DNA of 64,000 nt. Origin: Rhodopseudomonas pentothenatexigens. GTDB lineage: Bacteria; Pseudomonadota; Alphaproteobacteria; Rhizobiales; Xanthobacteraceae. The DNA is taken from the NCBI RefSeq assembly GCF_900218015.1, contig NZ_UFQQ01000001.1, forward strand, positions 248,001 to 312,000, read 5' to 3'. The notes below the pieces were generated by a model, which saw only the letters and a program-made list of their open reading frames with translations, was not told where the DNA came from and searched no databases. Positions 45,590-54,296 of the stretch are shown in pieces. The first letter of the stretch is position 1. Each line of letters begins with the position of its first letter. Made by a program: the position numbers and the translations under genes.

Positions 45590-47872
45590 TCAGCCGTTGA
45601 CCCGCTCGACGTGCGCGACGACGTCCTTGGCACGGAGCTGGGCGATGATCGCGCTGAGGTGCTTGAGGTCGTAGACCTCGAGATCGATGGTGAGCTCGGT
45701 GAAATCCGGCGAGCGTCGGCTCATGTTGATGTTGTCGATATTGCCGTCGTGCTCGGCGATCACGCCGGCGATCTGGGCAAGGCTGCCGGGCTCGTTGACG
45801 TTCTGCACGAACAGCCGGGCCGGGAAGCGCTGCGGCGTGGTCTCGTCGATGTCCCACTTCACGTCGAGCCAGCGCTCCGGCTCTTCCTCGAATTCCTTCA
45901 AGGCCGGAGACTGGATCGGGTAGATGGTGATCCCCTCGCCCGGCGTGACGATGCCGACGATGCGGTCGCCCGGCACGGCGCCGCCGTTCGGTGCGAACTT
46001 CACCGGCAGGCCGGAATGCAGGCCGCCGATCGGAATGACCGAACTGACCTTGCCGGTCTCGACAGTTTTGCCGACCACCTTGTCGGAAGCTTCCTTCTTG
46101 CCGCCGAACCGCGCGATGCGCTCTTCCTTGTAATCCGGGTACATCGCCCGGGCGACGTCGGACGCCTTCATCTCGCCGCGGCCGACCGAGGCCATCACGT
46201 CTTCCACGGAGGCGCGCGCCAGCCGCGGCAGCGCGCCTTTGAGCTTGTCGTCGGCGTATTCGATCTTCGCGCGTGCGAACAGCCGCTCGACGATGCGGCG
46301 GCCAAGCCCGGCATATTGATCGCGCATCGCCACGCGGGTCGCGCGCCGGATCGCCGCCCGCGCCTTGCCGGTGACGGCGAGAGATTCCCACGCCGCCGGC
46401 GGCGCCGACTGTACCGGCGAAGTCAGCACCTCGACCTCGTCGCCGTTCTGCAGCTCCGACGACAGCGGCGCGAACTTGCCGTTGATCTTGCAGCCCACCG
46501 CGCTGTTGCCGACATCGGTGTGCACCGCATAGGCGAAATCCACGACGTTGGCCTTGCGCGGCAGTGCGATCAGCTTGCCCTTCGGCGTGAAGCAGAACAC
46601 CTGGTCGTGGAACAGCTCGAGCTTGGTGTGCTCGAGGAATTCCTCCGGGTTGGAGCTCTCCGACAGCATCTCGATGGTGTGGCGCAGCCAGGCGAACGCG
46701 TTGGATTCGCGGTTGAGCAGTTCGGTCGGCGAGCCGACGCCGTCCTTGTAGAACGCGTGCGCGGCGATGCCGTATTCGGCGATCTGGTTCATCTCGCGGG
46801 TCCGGAACTGCAGCTCGACGCGCTGCTGACCGGGACCGATCACCGTGGTGTGCAGCGAGCGATAGTCGTTCTGCTTCGGCGTCGAAATGTAGTCCTTGAA
46901 TCGGCCCGGTACCATCGGCCACGTCGTATGCACCACGCCGAGTGCGCGATAACAGGCCTCGACGTCGTCGAGCACGACGCGAAAGCCGTAGATGTCCGAG
47001 AGCTGTTCGAAGCCGACCGACTTCCGCTCCATCTTGGTCCAGATCGAAAACGGCCGCTTGCGCCGCCCGGTGACCTCGGCGGTGATGCCGTGGCGGGCGA
47101 GATTGGCGGAGAGCTGGCTTTCAATCTCGCCGATCAGGTTGCGGTTGCGCTCGGCCAGCGCGTCGAGCCGCTGCATCACCACGGTGAAGGCTTCGGGATC
47201 AAGGCTGCGGAACGACAGATCCTCGAGTTCCTCGCGCATCTCCTGCATGCCCATCCGGCCTGCGAGCGGCGCGTAGATGTCGAGCGTCTCCTCGGCGATG
47301 CGCTGCCGGGCCGCAGGCGGCACGAACTCCAGGGTGCGCATGTTGTGCAGCCGGTCGGCGAGCTTGATCAGCAGCACGCGGACGTCGTCGGCGATCGCCA
47401 GCAGCAGCTTGCGCAGATTTTCCGCCTGCTTGGCCTCGCGCGACACCAGCTCGAGCCGCTTCAGCTTGGTGAGGCCTTCGACCAGCGCGCCGATCTCCGG
47501 ACCGAACATGGTGTCGATCTCGGTCCGGGTCGCCTCGGTGTCCTCGATCGTGTCGTGCAACAGCGCCGCGACGATGGTGGCGTCGTCGAGCTTGAGACTG
47601 GTCAGAATCGCCGCGACTTCGAGCGGATGCGAGAAATACGGATCACCGGAGGCGCGGGTCTGCTCGCCGTGCGCCATCATGGCGTACACATACGCCCGGT
47701 TGAGCAGATCCTCGTCGGTGTTCGGATTGTACGATCGGACCCGCTCGACCAGGTCGTACTGTCGCATCATCCGGGCACGCGACCGGGGTTTGGAGGTGGC
47801 GGTCGGTTCGGCGACGGCGGCTGCTCCGCCCGCCTGCTCCATCTGCTTCGAAATCTGGCGTCCTGACGCCAT
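45590..47872 (-). CDS. rsh: Bifunctional (p)ppGpp synthetase/hydrolase (Rsh)
   Basis: This stringent-response enzyme both makes and degrades (p)ppGpp. The 760-residue protein has the HD hydrolase (LLHDTIEDTEAT, His106-Asp107), the synthetase (YISTPKQNDYRSLHTTV, then VELQFRTREM with the catalytic Glu), a TGS domain (VFCFTPKGKLIALPRKANVV, split here) and a C-terminal ACT domain. The catalytic residues of both activities are kept, so it should be bifunctional, as the single Rsh of alphaproteobacteria. ATG 47872 is chosen over a longer open frame. rpoZ is upstream with a hairpin terminator between. Confidence 0.95.
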   Translation of the reverse strand: MASGRQISKQMEQAGGAAAVAEPTATSKPRSRARMMRQYDLVERVRSYNPNTDEDLLNRAYVYAMMAHGEQTRASGDPYFSHPLEVAAILTSLKLDDATIVAALLHDTIEDTEATRTEIDTMFGPEIGALVEGLTKLKRLELVSREAKQAENLRKLLLAIADDVRVLLIKLADRLHNMRTLEFVPPAARQRIAEETLDIYAPLAGRMGMQEMREELEDLSFRSLDPEAFTVVMQRLDALAERNRNLIGEIESQLSANLARHGITAEVTGRRKRPFSIWTKMERKSVGFEQLSDIYGFRVVLDDVEACYRALGVVHTTWPMVPGRFKDYISTPKQNDYRSLHTTVIGPGQQRVELQFRTREMNQIAEYGIAAHAFYKDGVGSPTELLNRESNAFAWLRHTIEMLSESSNPEEFLEHTKLELFHDQVFCFTPKGKLIALPRKANVVDFAYAVHTDVGNSAVGCKINGKFAPLSSELQNGDEVEVLTSPVQSAPPAAWESLAVTGKARAAIRRATRVAMRDQYAGLGRRIVERLFARAKIEYADDKLKGALPRLARASVEDVMASVGRGEMKASDVARAMYPDYKEERIARFGGKKEASDKVVGKTVETGKVSSVIPIGGLHSGLPVKFAPNGGAVPGDRIVGIVTPGEGITIYPIQSPALKEFEEEPERWLDVKWDIDETTPQRFPARLFVQNVNEPGSLAQIAGVIAEHDGNIDNINMSRRSPDFTELTIDLEVYDLKHLSAIIAQLRAKDVVAHVERVNG

Positions 47873-48072
47873 TCCACCAACCTCTATTGCACCGCAGCAA
47901 GACTGATCTTGGCGGCCGCCATCGCGTCCTTGCCTAGCGGGTACATCGAGCTTGTGCCACGAAAAGACGTTGAGCGGCCACAAAAAACCGCGATATCGGC
48001 GGAGTTTAGGTCAGGGCAGCAATGCGGCGCCGCAACTCTGCAGCCGGTCGTGGTTAACTACTTCGAAAGACG

Positions 48073-48102
48073 AAAACGGCCCGGAACTGATCCGAGCCGT
48101 TT
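48073..48102 (-). terminator. Hairpin terminator after rpoZ
   Basis: AAACGGC-C-CGGA around a 5-base loop pairs with TCCG-A-GCCGTTT. On the minus strand the stem is followed by TCGTC after the final GTTTT. It lies about 40 bases after the rpoZ stop and would separate rpoZ from rsh. Confidence 0.65.
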
Positions 48103-48141
48103 GCAGAGCATCACACAAATGTGCGCGGGGCACCGAAGCCT

Positions 48142-48534
48142 TTATTCGTCTTCCTCAGGCTGCTCCTCCGGGGGCGCCAAGCCTTCCAGACCCTTCAGCA
48201 GCTCTTCCTCGGTCATCCGCTCCATCGCCACTTCGGTATCGTCGGCGTCGACGCTGGCACCCGCCGAGCCGATCAACGGAACGGTATCCTGTTCGGGCTC
48301 ATCGACCTCGACAAACTTCTGCAGCGAGTGCACCAGCTCCTCCTTGAGGTCTTCCGGAGAGATCGTCTGGTCGGCGATTTCGCGAAGCGAAACAACGGGA
48401 TTTTTATCGTTGTCACGGTCGATGGTGAGCGGCGATCCGGACGAGATCATGCGCGCGCGATGGGCCGCCAACAGGACCAGGTCGAAACGGTTGTCGACCT
48501 TGTCAATGCAATCTTCCACGGTGACGCGCGCCAT
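48142..48534 (-). CDS. rpoZ: DNA-directed RNA polymerase subunit omega
   Basis: Omega helps assemble RNA polymerase and forms part of the ppGpp site. The 130-residue protein begins [20 protein letters not shown] and has the conserved segment [13 protein letters not shown], then an acidic C-terminal tail of Glu/Asp residues. It lies upstream of rsh, the usual functional pairing for the stringent response. A perfect 10-base palindrome (ACCTATAGGT, 48581-48590) about 47 bases before its start may be promoter-related. Confidence 0.96.
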   Translation of the reverse strand: MARVTVEDCIDKVDNRFDLVLLAAHRARMISSGSPLTIDRDNDKNPVVSLREIADQTISPEDLKEELVHSLQKFVEVDEPEQDTVPLIGSAGASVDADDTEVAMERMTEEELLKGLEGLAPPEEQPEEDE

Positions 48535-48879
48535 GGCCAGTCGCTCCGTTCAATAGGATCAAAATCGGGGTTAGACCGCTACCTATAGGTCGTGAGCAGC
48601 TTTCGCAAGCAGCAATTTGTCATTTGGCCGATCGACCCTGCTCTGATAATGCACCAAATGTTCCGGGACGGTCGATAATCAGCCAACTGGGACGAACACG
48701 AGTCCGACAACAAAAGGCTTCTTTTCAGAAAGAAAAGTATAGAATACCGGCCGATGCTTCGTGCGGTTGAAGTGGTGCCGGTTGCCCAGCGCGACGGCTA
48801 TTCGTGCAAAAATTGACTTGAGCTGCGCAGCTATTTCCGTTGCGCCAAAAGGCTGACAACAGACACATGAGAGATCTTG
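48535..48879. promoter_or_regulatory. Divergent control region between rpoZ and the NYN gene
   Basis: This 345-base gap holds the promoters of two divergent genes. It contains the palindrome ACCTATAGGT at 48581-48590, a distant pair of ATCGACC/GGTCGAT arms near 48635-48676 and a short A/T-rich hairpin (CTTTTC/GAAAAG) around 48721-48736. A short open frame on the minus strand has no recognisable protein features. No gene is supported here. Confidence 0.4.
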
Positions 48880-49521
48880 ATGTCCACTTCTTCCAATAAC
48901 AAAATTGCGCTGTTCATCGACGGCGCCAACCTTTACGCAACCGCAAAAACCCTGGGTTTCGATATCGATTACAAGCGGCTGCTGAAGGAATTTCAAAGCC
49001 GCGGCAATCTAATCCGCGCCTTTTACTACACCGCGATCATCGAAGATCAGGAATACTCGTCGATCCGCCCGCTGATCGATTGGCTCGACTACAACGGCTA
49101 CACCGTCGTGACCAAGGCGACCAAGGAGTTCATCGACGCCTCCGGCCGCCGCAAGGTCAAGGGCAACATGGATATCGAGCTTGCGGTCGATGCCATGGAG
49201 CTGGCCGAACATATCGACCAGATGGTGCTGTTCTCGGGCGACGGCGACTTCCGCTCGCTGGTCGAGGCGGTGCAGCGCCGCGGCGTCCGCGTCACGGTGA
49301 TTTCGACGATCTCCAGCCAGCCGCCGATGATCGCCGACGAACTTCGTCGTCAGGCCGACATCTTCACCGACCTGGTCGAGTTGCAATCGAAGATCGGCCG
49401 CGACCCGGCGGATCGTCCGCCGCCGCGCGAACCCCGCGAGCCGCGCCACCACGCGCCGCAGTTCCTGCAGCGTTCTACCGCCTTGGCGTCACGCGCCGGG
49501 GCTGACGACTTCGAAGACTGA
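48880..49521 (+). CDS. NYN-domain protein (LabA/DUF88 family)
   Basis: A 213-residue protein with a PIN-like NYN nuclease fold. The acidic site shows as ALFIDGANLYA, the middle Asp in KGNMDIELAVDAME, and FSGDGDFRSLVEAV. Such proteins are probable RNases; the LabA relative acts in cyanobacterial clock output. The C-terminal 35 residues are Arg/Pro-rich and disordered. ATG 48880 has GAGAG seven bases upstream; a TTG one codon earlier is less likely. A uracil-DNA glycosylase gene follows after 4 bases, so the two are cotranscribed. Confidence 0.9.
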   Translation: MSTSSNNKIALFIDGANLYATAKTLGFDIDYKRLLKEFQSRGNLIRAFYYTAIIEDQEYSSIRPLIDWLDYNGYTVVTKATKEFIDASGRRKVKGNMDIELAVDAMELAEHIDQMVLFSGDGDFRSLVEAVQRRGVRVTVISTISSQPPMIADELRRQADIFTDLVELQSKIGRDPADRPPPREPREPRHHAPQFLQRSTALASRAGADDFED

Positions 49522-49525
49522 GGCT

Positions 49526-50200
49526 ATGAGCACGACGACGCGGGGCCGGTCGCCCCGCGTCCCCGCCGCCCTCGCCGACCCTGACCGCGACTGCCCGTTC
49601 TGCCCGCGCCTCGCCGAGTTCCGCAGCGAGATCCGCGCGCGTGAACCGGGCTGGTTCAACGCGCCGGTGCCCTCGTTCGGCGACGCCGATGCGTCGCTGC
49701 TGATCGTCGGTCTCGCACCGGGCGTGCAAGGCGCCAATCGCACCGGCCGGCCATTCACCGGCGACTATGCCGGCGACCTGCTCTACGCCACGCTGATCGA
49801 TTACGGTTTCGCCAAAGGCCACTATCAGGCGCGCCCCGACGACGGCCTGCGGCTGATCGACTGCCGGATCAGCAACGCGGTGCGCTGTGTGCCGCCGCAG
49901 AACAAGCCGTTGCCGATCGAAATCAACACCTGCCGCCGCTTTCTGGTCGCCACGATCGAGGCGATGCCGAAGCTCCGCGCCGTCGTCCTGCTCGGGCGGA
50001 TCGCGCACGATTCAACGCTGAAGGCGCTCGGACTGCGTGCCGCGCAGGCGCCGTTCGGCCACGGCGCCGTGCACGACGCCGGAAGGCTGCGGCTCTACGA
50101 CAGCTACCACTGTTCGCGCTACAACACGAACACAGGCGTGCTGACGCCGAAGATGTTTCGCGAGGTGTTCGCGCGGGTGCGCGACGATCTCGACGCTTAG
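49526..50200 (+). CDS. Uracil-DNA glycosylase, family 5 (UdgB)
   Basis: A base-excision repair enzyme of 224 residues. Motif A reads GLAPGVQGANRTGRPFTGD, as in family 5 with the catalytic Asp at its end, and motif B reads YHCSRYNTNTG. Four cysteines for the iron-sulfur cluster are visible: Cys23, Cys26, one in IDCRISNAVRC and one in NTCRRF. The family removes uracil and hypoxanthine from DNA. It begins 4 bases after the NYN gene, and a palindromic element follows it. Confidence 0.92.
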   Translation: MSTTTRGRSPRVPAALADPDRDCPFCPRLAEFRSEIRAREPGWFNAPVPSFGDADASLLIVGLAPGVQGANRTGRPFTGDYAGDLLYATLIDYGFAKGHYQARPDDGLRLIDCRISNAVRCVPPQNKPLPIEINTCRRFLVATIEAMPKLRAVVLLGRIAHDSTLKALGLRAAQAPFGHGAVHDAGRLRLYDSYHCSRYNTNTGVLTPKMFREVFARVRDDLDA

Positions 50201-50217
50201 TTGGATCAGAAAGAATT

Positions 50218-50302
50218 GTCATTGCGAGGAGCGAAGCGACGAAGCAATCCAGAGGCCACACGTTCTGAGGCATCTGGATTGCTTCGCTTCGCTCGCAATG
50301 AC
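50218..50302. repeat. Palindromic intergenic element, family D, copy 2
   Basis: The same element as at 45471-45550: GTCATTGCGAG and CTCGCAATGAC ends with AAGCAATCCAG/CTGGATTGCTT arms. The centre differs (GGCCACACGTTCTGAGGC). It lies between the convergent ends of the udg and peroxiredoxin genes. Confidence 0.85.
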
Positions 50303-50327
50303 GGGGATGGGCATCCGCGAGTGCTAA

Positions 50328-50906
50328 CTAGCGTCGATTGGCCCTCAGCCACGCCAGCACGTCGCCGGCGTTCCGATCCGGCGGGAACACCGGATAGAAC
50401 ACCTGGCTGATCCGGCCGTCGTCGATAATCAGCGCCATCCGCTTGATCAAGGTCATACCCGCGACCTGCATGGTCGGCAGCTTCAAGGCGCGCGTCAGTT
50501 CAAGCGCTTCGTCGGACAGCACCGCGAACGGCAGGTGCAGCCGGCTCGCCATCTCGGTCTGGTACGCGGTCGACTGTGTCGACAGGCCGAACACGTGATC
50601 GGCCCCAGCCGCCTTCAGCTCGGCAAACAGATCGCGAAACGCACACGTTTGCGGCGTGCAGCCGCGCGCGCCGGGGATCATATCCCAGTCGTCGACCGGG
50701 GCGATCTTGCCCGGCTCTCCGGTCCGCGGATAGGCAAACACCACGGTGCGCCCTGTCAGATCCGCAAGGATCACGTTGCCGCCATCGGTGGCCGGCAGTG
50801 CCACAGCAGGAATCGACGCGCCACGCAGATGCGCGGCGCCGCCATCGTCCACCGGCGCCGGGATTGCGCTCCAATCGACATCCATGATGTTGGGCTGGTT
50901 CGCCAT
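50328..50906 (-). CDS. Peroxiredoxin, BCP/PrxQ-like
   Basis: A 192-residue thiol peroxidase. The peroxidatic Cys83 and resolving Cys88 are in RGCTPQTCAFRD, the four-residue spacing of the BCP/PrxQ class, with VFAYPRTGEP just before. The rest follows the thioredoxin fold, with LSDEALELTRAL near the end. It removes peroxides with thioredoxin. The gene stands 23 bases upstream of the convergent-free smpB gene on the same strand and may be transcribed with it. Confidence 0.88.
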   Translation of the reverse strand: MANQPNIMDVDWSAIPAPVDDGGAAHLRGASIPAVALPATDGGNVILADLTGRTVVFAYPRTGEPGKIAPVDDWDMIPGARGCTPQTCAFRDLFAELKAAGADHVFGLSTQSTAYQTEMASRLHLPFAVLSDEALELTRALKLPTMQVAGMTLIKRMALIIDDGRISQVFYPVFPPDRNAGDVLAWLRANRR

Positions 50907-50928
50907 CCGAGCCTTCCGGTGATGCCGC

Positions 50929-51402
50929 TCAGCCGCGGGCGCGCAGCAGGCGGCCCTTTTCGCGATTCCAGTCGCGCTTCTTCTCGGTCTCGCGCTTGTC
51001 GTGCAGCTTCTTGCCTTTGGCGAGCGCGAGCTGCAGCTTGGCCCGGCCGCGCTCGTTGAAATACAGCTTGAGCGGGATCAGCGTCATGCCTTCGCGCTCG
51101 ACCGCGCCGATCAGCTTGTTGATCTGCTTGCGATGCAGCAGCAGCTTGCGCGGCCGTTTCGGCTCGTGATTGAAGCGGTTGGCCTGCAGATATTCGGGAA
51201 TGTTGGCGTTGATCAGCCAGATCTCGCTGCCGCGGGCGTCCGCATAGGACTCCGCGATCGTGGTCTTGCCGTTGCGGATCGATTTGACCTCGGTGCCGGT
51301 CAGCGCGATGCCGGCCTCGATGGTGTCGTCGATCGCGTAGTTGAACCGCGCCTTGCGGTTCTCCGCCACGACCTTGATCGGGCGTTCGTTCTTCTCGGCC
51401 AT
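50929..51402 (-). CDS. smpB: SsrA-binding protein SmpB
   Basis: SmpB delivers tmRNA to stalled ribosomes. The 157-residue OB-fold protein has [30 protein letters not shown] and the basic C-terminal tail [22 protein letters not shown] 51402 is chosen; an upstream start at 51432 has no homology. It lies 36 bases after mscL. Confidence 0.96.
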   Translation of the reverse strand: MAEKNERPIKVVAENRKARFNYAIDDTIEAGIALTGTEVKSIRNGKTTIAESYADARGSEIWLINANIPEYLQANRFNHEPKRPRKLLLHRKQINKLIGAVEREGMTLIPLKLYFNERGRAKLQLALAKGKKLHDKRETEKKRDWNREKGRLLRARG

Positions 51403-51438
51403 TGGTGGCGTTTCCTGTCGGCGCGATCCCATCGCCGC

Positions 51439-51918
51439 CTATGGCGACGGGCCGGCGCCCTTTTTCAACAGATCCCTGATCTCGGTCAGCAGCTCTTCCT
51501 GCCGGGTCGGGGTCGGTGGCGGCGCTTTGGTCTCCTCGGCCCGCTGTTTCAGCTTGTTCAGCGACCGGATCACTGCGAACAGCACCGCCGCGATGATCAG
51601 GAAATTCAGCGTCACCGTGAGGAAATTGCCCCACGCCAGCACCGCGCCCTGCTTCTTGGCCTCCACCAGCGTGTTGGCGGTGACCGACTTCGACAGCGGC
51701 GTGAAGTAGTTGGAGAAATCCAGCCCGCCGGTGACCGCGCCGATGATCGGCATGATCACGTCGCCGACCAGCGAGGTTACGATCCCGCCGAACGCCGCAC
51801 CGATGATGACGCCGACGGCGAGGTCGACGACATTGCCCTTCATCGCGAAATCGCGAAACTCCTTGAGAAGCCGCGAGCCCTTCTGCTCGAGGTGACGGAC
51901 GGAATCGGTGCTGGTCAT
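51439..51918 (-). CDS. mscL: Large-conductance mechanosensitive channel
   Basis: MscL is a tension-gated channel that lets solutes out during osmotic shock. The 159-residue protein has the N-terminal amphipathic helix, first membrane helix [19 protein letters not shown] with its glycine-rich pore, and the second helix [20 protein letters not shown], then a charged C-terminal bundle. It lies 10 bases after dapA, so it is in one transcript with dapA and smpB. Confidence 0.96.
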   Translation of the reverse strand: MTSTDSVRHLEQKGSRLLKEFRDFAMKGNVVDLAVGVIIGAAFGGIVTSLVGDVIMPIIGAVTGGLDFSNYFTPLSKSVTANTLVEAKKQGAVLAWGNFLTVTLNFLIIAAVLFAVIRSLNKLKQRAEETKAPPPTPTRQEELLTEIRDLLKKGAGPSP

Positions 51919-51928
51919 GCGCTCCCTG

Positions 51929-52819
51929 TCAGTTGATCACTCCTGCGTGCACCATCGCCGCACGGATCGTCTTGCCGGTCGGCTCGGTCACCGGCATCAG
52001 CGGCAGCCGGACCTCTTCCTGAATCCGGCCGAGCAGCGTCAGGCCGTGCTTGGCCCCTGCCACGCCCGGCTCCTTGAACACCGCGTCGTGCAGCGGCACC
52101 AGACGGTCCTGGATCTTCAACGCACCCACATAGTCGCCGGCGAACACCGCGCCCATCAGCTCCGAACACAGCTTGGGCGCGATGTTCGACACCACCGAGA
52201 TGCAGCCGTGGCCGCCCGCCGCCATGTAGGCCAGCGCGGTCATGTCCTCGCCTGAGAGCTGGATGAAGTCGGGGCCCATCGCGTGGCGCTGCTGCGACAC
52301 CCGGCCGAGATTGGCGGTGGCGTCCTTGACGCCGACGATGTTGTCCAGCTCGTACAGCCGGCTCATGGTGTCGACCGACATGTCGACCACCGAGCGCGGC
52401 GGGATGTTGTAGATGATGATCGGGATTCCGATCGCATCGTTGACCGCCTTGAAGTGCTGATACATGCCCTCCTGGGTCGGCTTGTTGTAGTACGGCGTCA
52501 CCACCAGCACCGCATCGGCGCCGGCCTTCTCGGCGTGGCGCGCCAGTTCGACGGCTTCGCGGGTCGAGTTGGAGCCCGCCCCGGCGATCACCGGCACGCG
52601 GCCCTTGGCCTCTTCGATGCACCACTCGACCACCTTGTGGTGCTCCTCGTGGCTCAGGGTCGGGCTCTCGCCGGTGGTTCCGACCGGCACCAGGCCATGG
52701 GTGCCCTGCTCGATCTGCCAGTTCACCAGGCTGCGAAACGCCTGCTCGTCGAGCGCGCCATTTTTGAACGGCGTGACCAAGGCGGTGTACGACCCCCGAA
52801 ATTTCGTCTTGGCTGCCAT
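51929..52819 (-). CDS. dapA: 4-hydroxy-tetrahydrodipicolinate synthase
   Basis: DapA condenses pyruvate with aspartate semialdehyde for lysine and peptidoglycan. The 296-residue TIM barrel has the Schiff-base Lys165 in GVKDATANL, Tyr137 in IIYNIPPRS and the [10 protein letters not shown] motif. It heads a transcript with mscL. The 122-base gap to a cupin gene upstream contains no clear hairpin. Confidence 0.97.
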   Translation of the reverse strand: MAAKTKFRGSYTALVTPFKNGALDEQAFRSLVNWQIEQGTHGLVPVGTTGESPTLSHEEHHKVVEWCIEEAKGRVPVIAGAGSNSTREAVELARHAEKAGADAVLVVTPYYNKPTQEGMYQHFKAVNDAIGIPIIIYNIPPRSVVDMSVDTMSRLYELDNIVGVKDATANLGRVSQQRHAMGPDFIQLSGEDMTALAYMAAGGHGCISVVSNIAPKLCSELMGAVFAGDYVGALKIQDRLVPLHDAVFKEPGVAGAKHGLTLLGRIQEEVRLPLMPVTEPTGKTIRAAMVHAGVIN

Positions 52820-52941
52820 TCCGTTCTCCTCAACGCCCGCGACCTTGCAACGAAGCGCCCTTCATATCGAGTCCCCGCCGCACGCGAAAGGGTTCCATCG
52901 GCGGAGAAACCGGCGGTTTTGAGGATTCGGACGGGCTGCCG

Positions 52942-53349
52942 TCAGACCGAGGGCGCGACGGCGTAGTCGTCGTCGGAGACGTGCTCCATCCAGGTGGCGA
53001 AACTGCCGTCCAGCGCCTCCTGCATCGCAATATGGGTCATGCCGTTGGTCGGCGAGGCGCCGTGCCAATGTTTCTCGCCGGGCGGAATCCACACCACGTC
53101 GCCGGCGCGGATCTCGCGCACCGGTCCGCCTTCGGTCTGAATCCGCCCCACGCCGGTCACGACGTACAGGGTCTGGCCGAGCGGATGGGTGTGCCAGGCG
53201 GTACGGGCGCCGGGTTCGAACGCCACCCGGGTCGCGGCCAGCCGCGCCGGCGCCGGGGCGGCAACGATCGGGTCCTGCCACACCGTGCCGGTGAAATAGT
53301 CCTTCGGTGCCTGCTGGGTCGGGCGTGAGCCGGCCGCGAAGATATCCAT
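52942..53349 (-). CDS. Cupin-2 family protein
   Basis: A 135-residue cupin with motif 1 TAWHTHPLGQTLYVVTGVG and motif 2 PPGEKHWHGASPTNGMTH. Similar proteins belong to the carboxymuconolactone-linked or quercetinase-like groups; the reaction is unknown. The ATG 53349 has GGAG eight bases upstream. It lies 13 bases after an RraA-like gene, so they are probably one operon. Confidence 0.85.
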   Translation of the reverse strand: MDIFAAGSRPTQQAPKDYFTGTVWQDPIVAAPAPARLAATRVAFEPGARTAWHTHPLGQTLYVVTGVGRIQTEGGPVREIRAGDVVWIPPGEKHWHGASPTNGMTHIAMQEALDGSFATWMEHVSDDDYAVAPSV

Positions 53350-53362
53350 CGATCGATGCTCC

Positions 53363-54076
53363 TTACGACTTGTCGGCCTTGTCCTTGAACGCGGCATAGC
53401 GCGCCTTGGTTTCGGCGTTCATCGGGTACAGGCCGGGCAGCACCGCACCGTTGTTGACCTCGTCGACGATCCAGCCTTCCATCCGCTCCTGCTCCGGCCC
53501 CTCGGCGAGAACGTGATCGAGCAGCGCCTGCGGGATCAGCACCGCGCCGTCCTGATCGGCGACGATGATGTCCTTCGGGAACACCGCGACGCCGCCGCAG
53601 CCGATCGGCTGTTCCCAGCCGACGAAAGTCAAGCCGGCCACCGACGGCGGCGCCGCCGCGCCGTCGCACCACACCGGCAGGCCGGTGCCGAGCACGCCTT
53701 CGAGGTCGCGCACCACGCCGTCGGTAATCAGCGCTTTGATACCGCGCTTGACCATGCGGGCGCACAGAATGTCGCCGAAGATGCCGGCATCCTTGATGCC
53801 CATCGCGTCGACCACGGCGATGCAGCCTTCCGGCATCGCCTCGATCGCGGCCCGGGTCGAGATCGGCGAGGCCCAGGACTCCGGCGTCGCCAGATCCTCG
53901 CGCGCCGGCACGAAGCGCAACGTGAACGCCTCGCCGACCAGCCGCGTCGCTCCCGGCCGCAGCGGCCGCGCGCCGCGCATCCAGACGTTGCGCAGTCCCT
54001 TCTTCAGCAGCACCGTGGTGAGGGTCGCGGTGGAGACGCGCGACAGGATGTCGATGGCTTGCGGGGTCAGTGACAT
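53363..54076 (-). CDS. RraA-like protein (HMG/CHA aldolase family)
   Basis: A 237-residue protein of the RraA / 4-hydroxy-4-methyl-2-oxoglutarate aldolase family. GDILCARMVKRGIKALITDG and VVRDLEGV form the substrate or metal site, with the conserved Arg and Asp. Family members are aldolases or regulators of RNase E; the longer C-terminal half here favours the metabolic side. ATG 54076 is chosen. The downstream cupin shares its transcript and may serve the same catabolic step. Confidence 0.85.
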   Translation of the reverse strand: MSLTPQAIDILSRVSTATLTTVLLKKGLRNVWMRGARPLRPGATRLVGEAFTLRFVPAREDLATPESWASPISTRAAIEAMPEGCIAVVDAMGIKDAGIFGDILCARMVKRGIKALITDGVVRDLEGVLGTGLPVWCDGAAAPPSVAGLTFVGWEQPIGCGGVAVFPKDIIVADQDGAVLIPQALLDHVLAEGPEQERMEGWIVDEVNNGAVLPGLYPMNAETKARYAAFKDKADKS

Positions 54077-54296
54077 GAAGGGAGAGCTCCAGTGATTGTC
54101 GGCGCATCTTGCGGGCCGCGACTGCCGCGTCAAGACGCATCCCCGCGCGCGGCAGCACGGCGCGGTGCATGGCGATCATCGCATTTTATCACCCCTGCGG
54201 AGGCAGACTTATCGGCGGCGCGATCGTTGTGAAGTGATTTTCACGACGGCGGAAAACGCGCTATCGGAGCCGGTAGCTTTGTGAGATCGTTGCCGG

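Noticed and set aside
45362-47866. An 834-residue open frame on plus opposite rsh
   Set aside because: It is antisense to rsh and has composition typical of shadow frames, without recognisable motifs.
48679-48996. A 105-residue frame on minus between rpoZ and the NYN gene
   Set aside because: It overlaps the NYN start and its promoter, and has a poor ribosome site and no domain.
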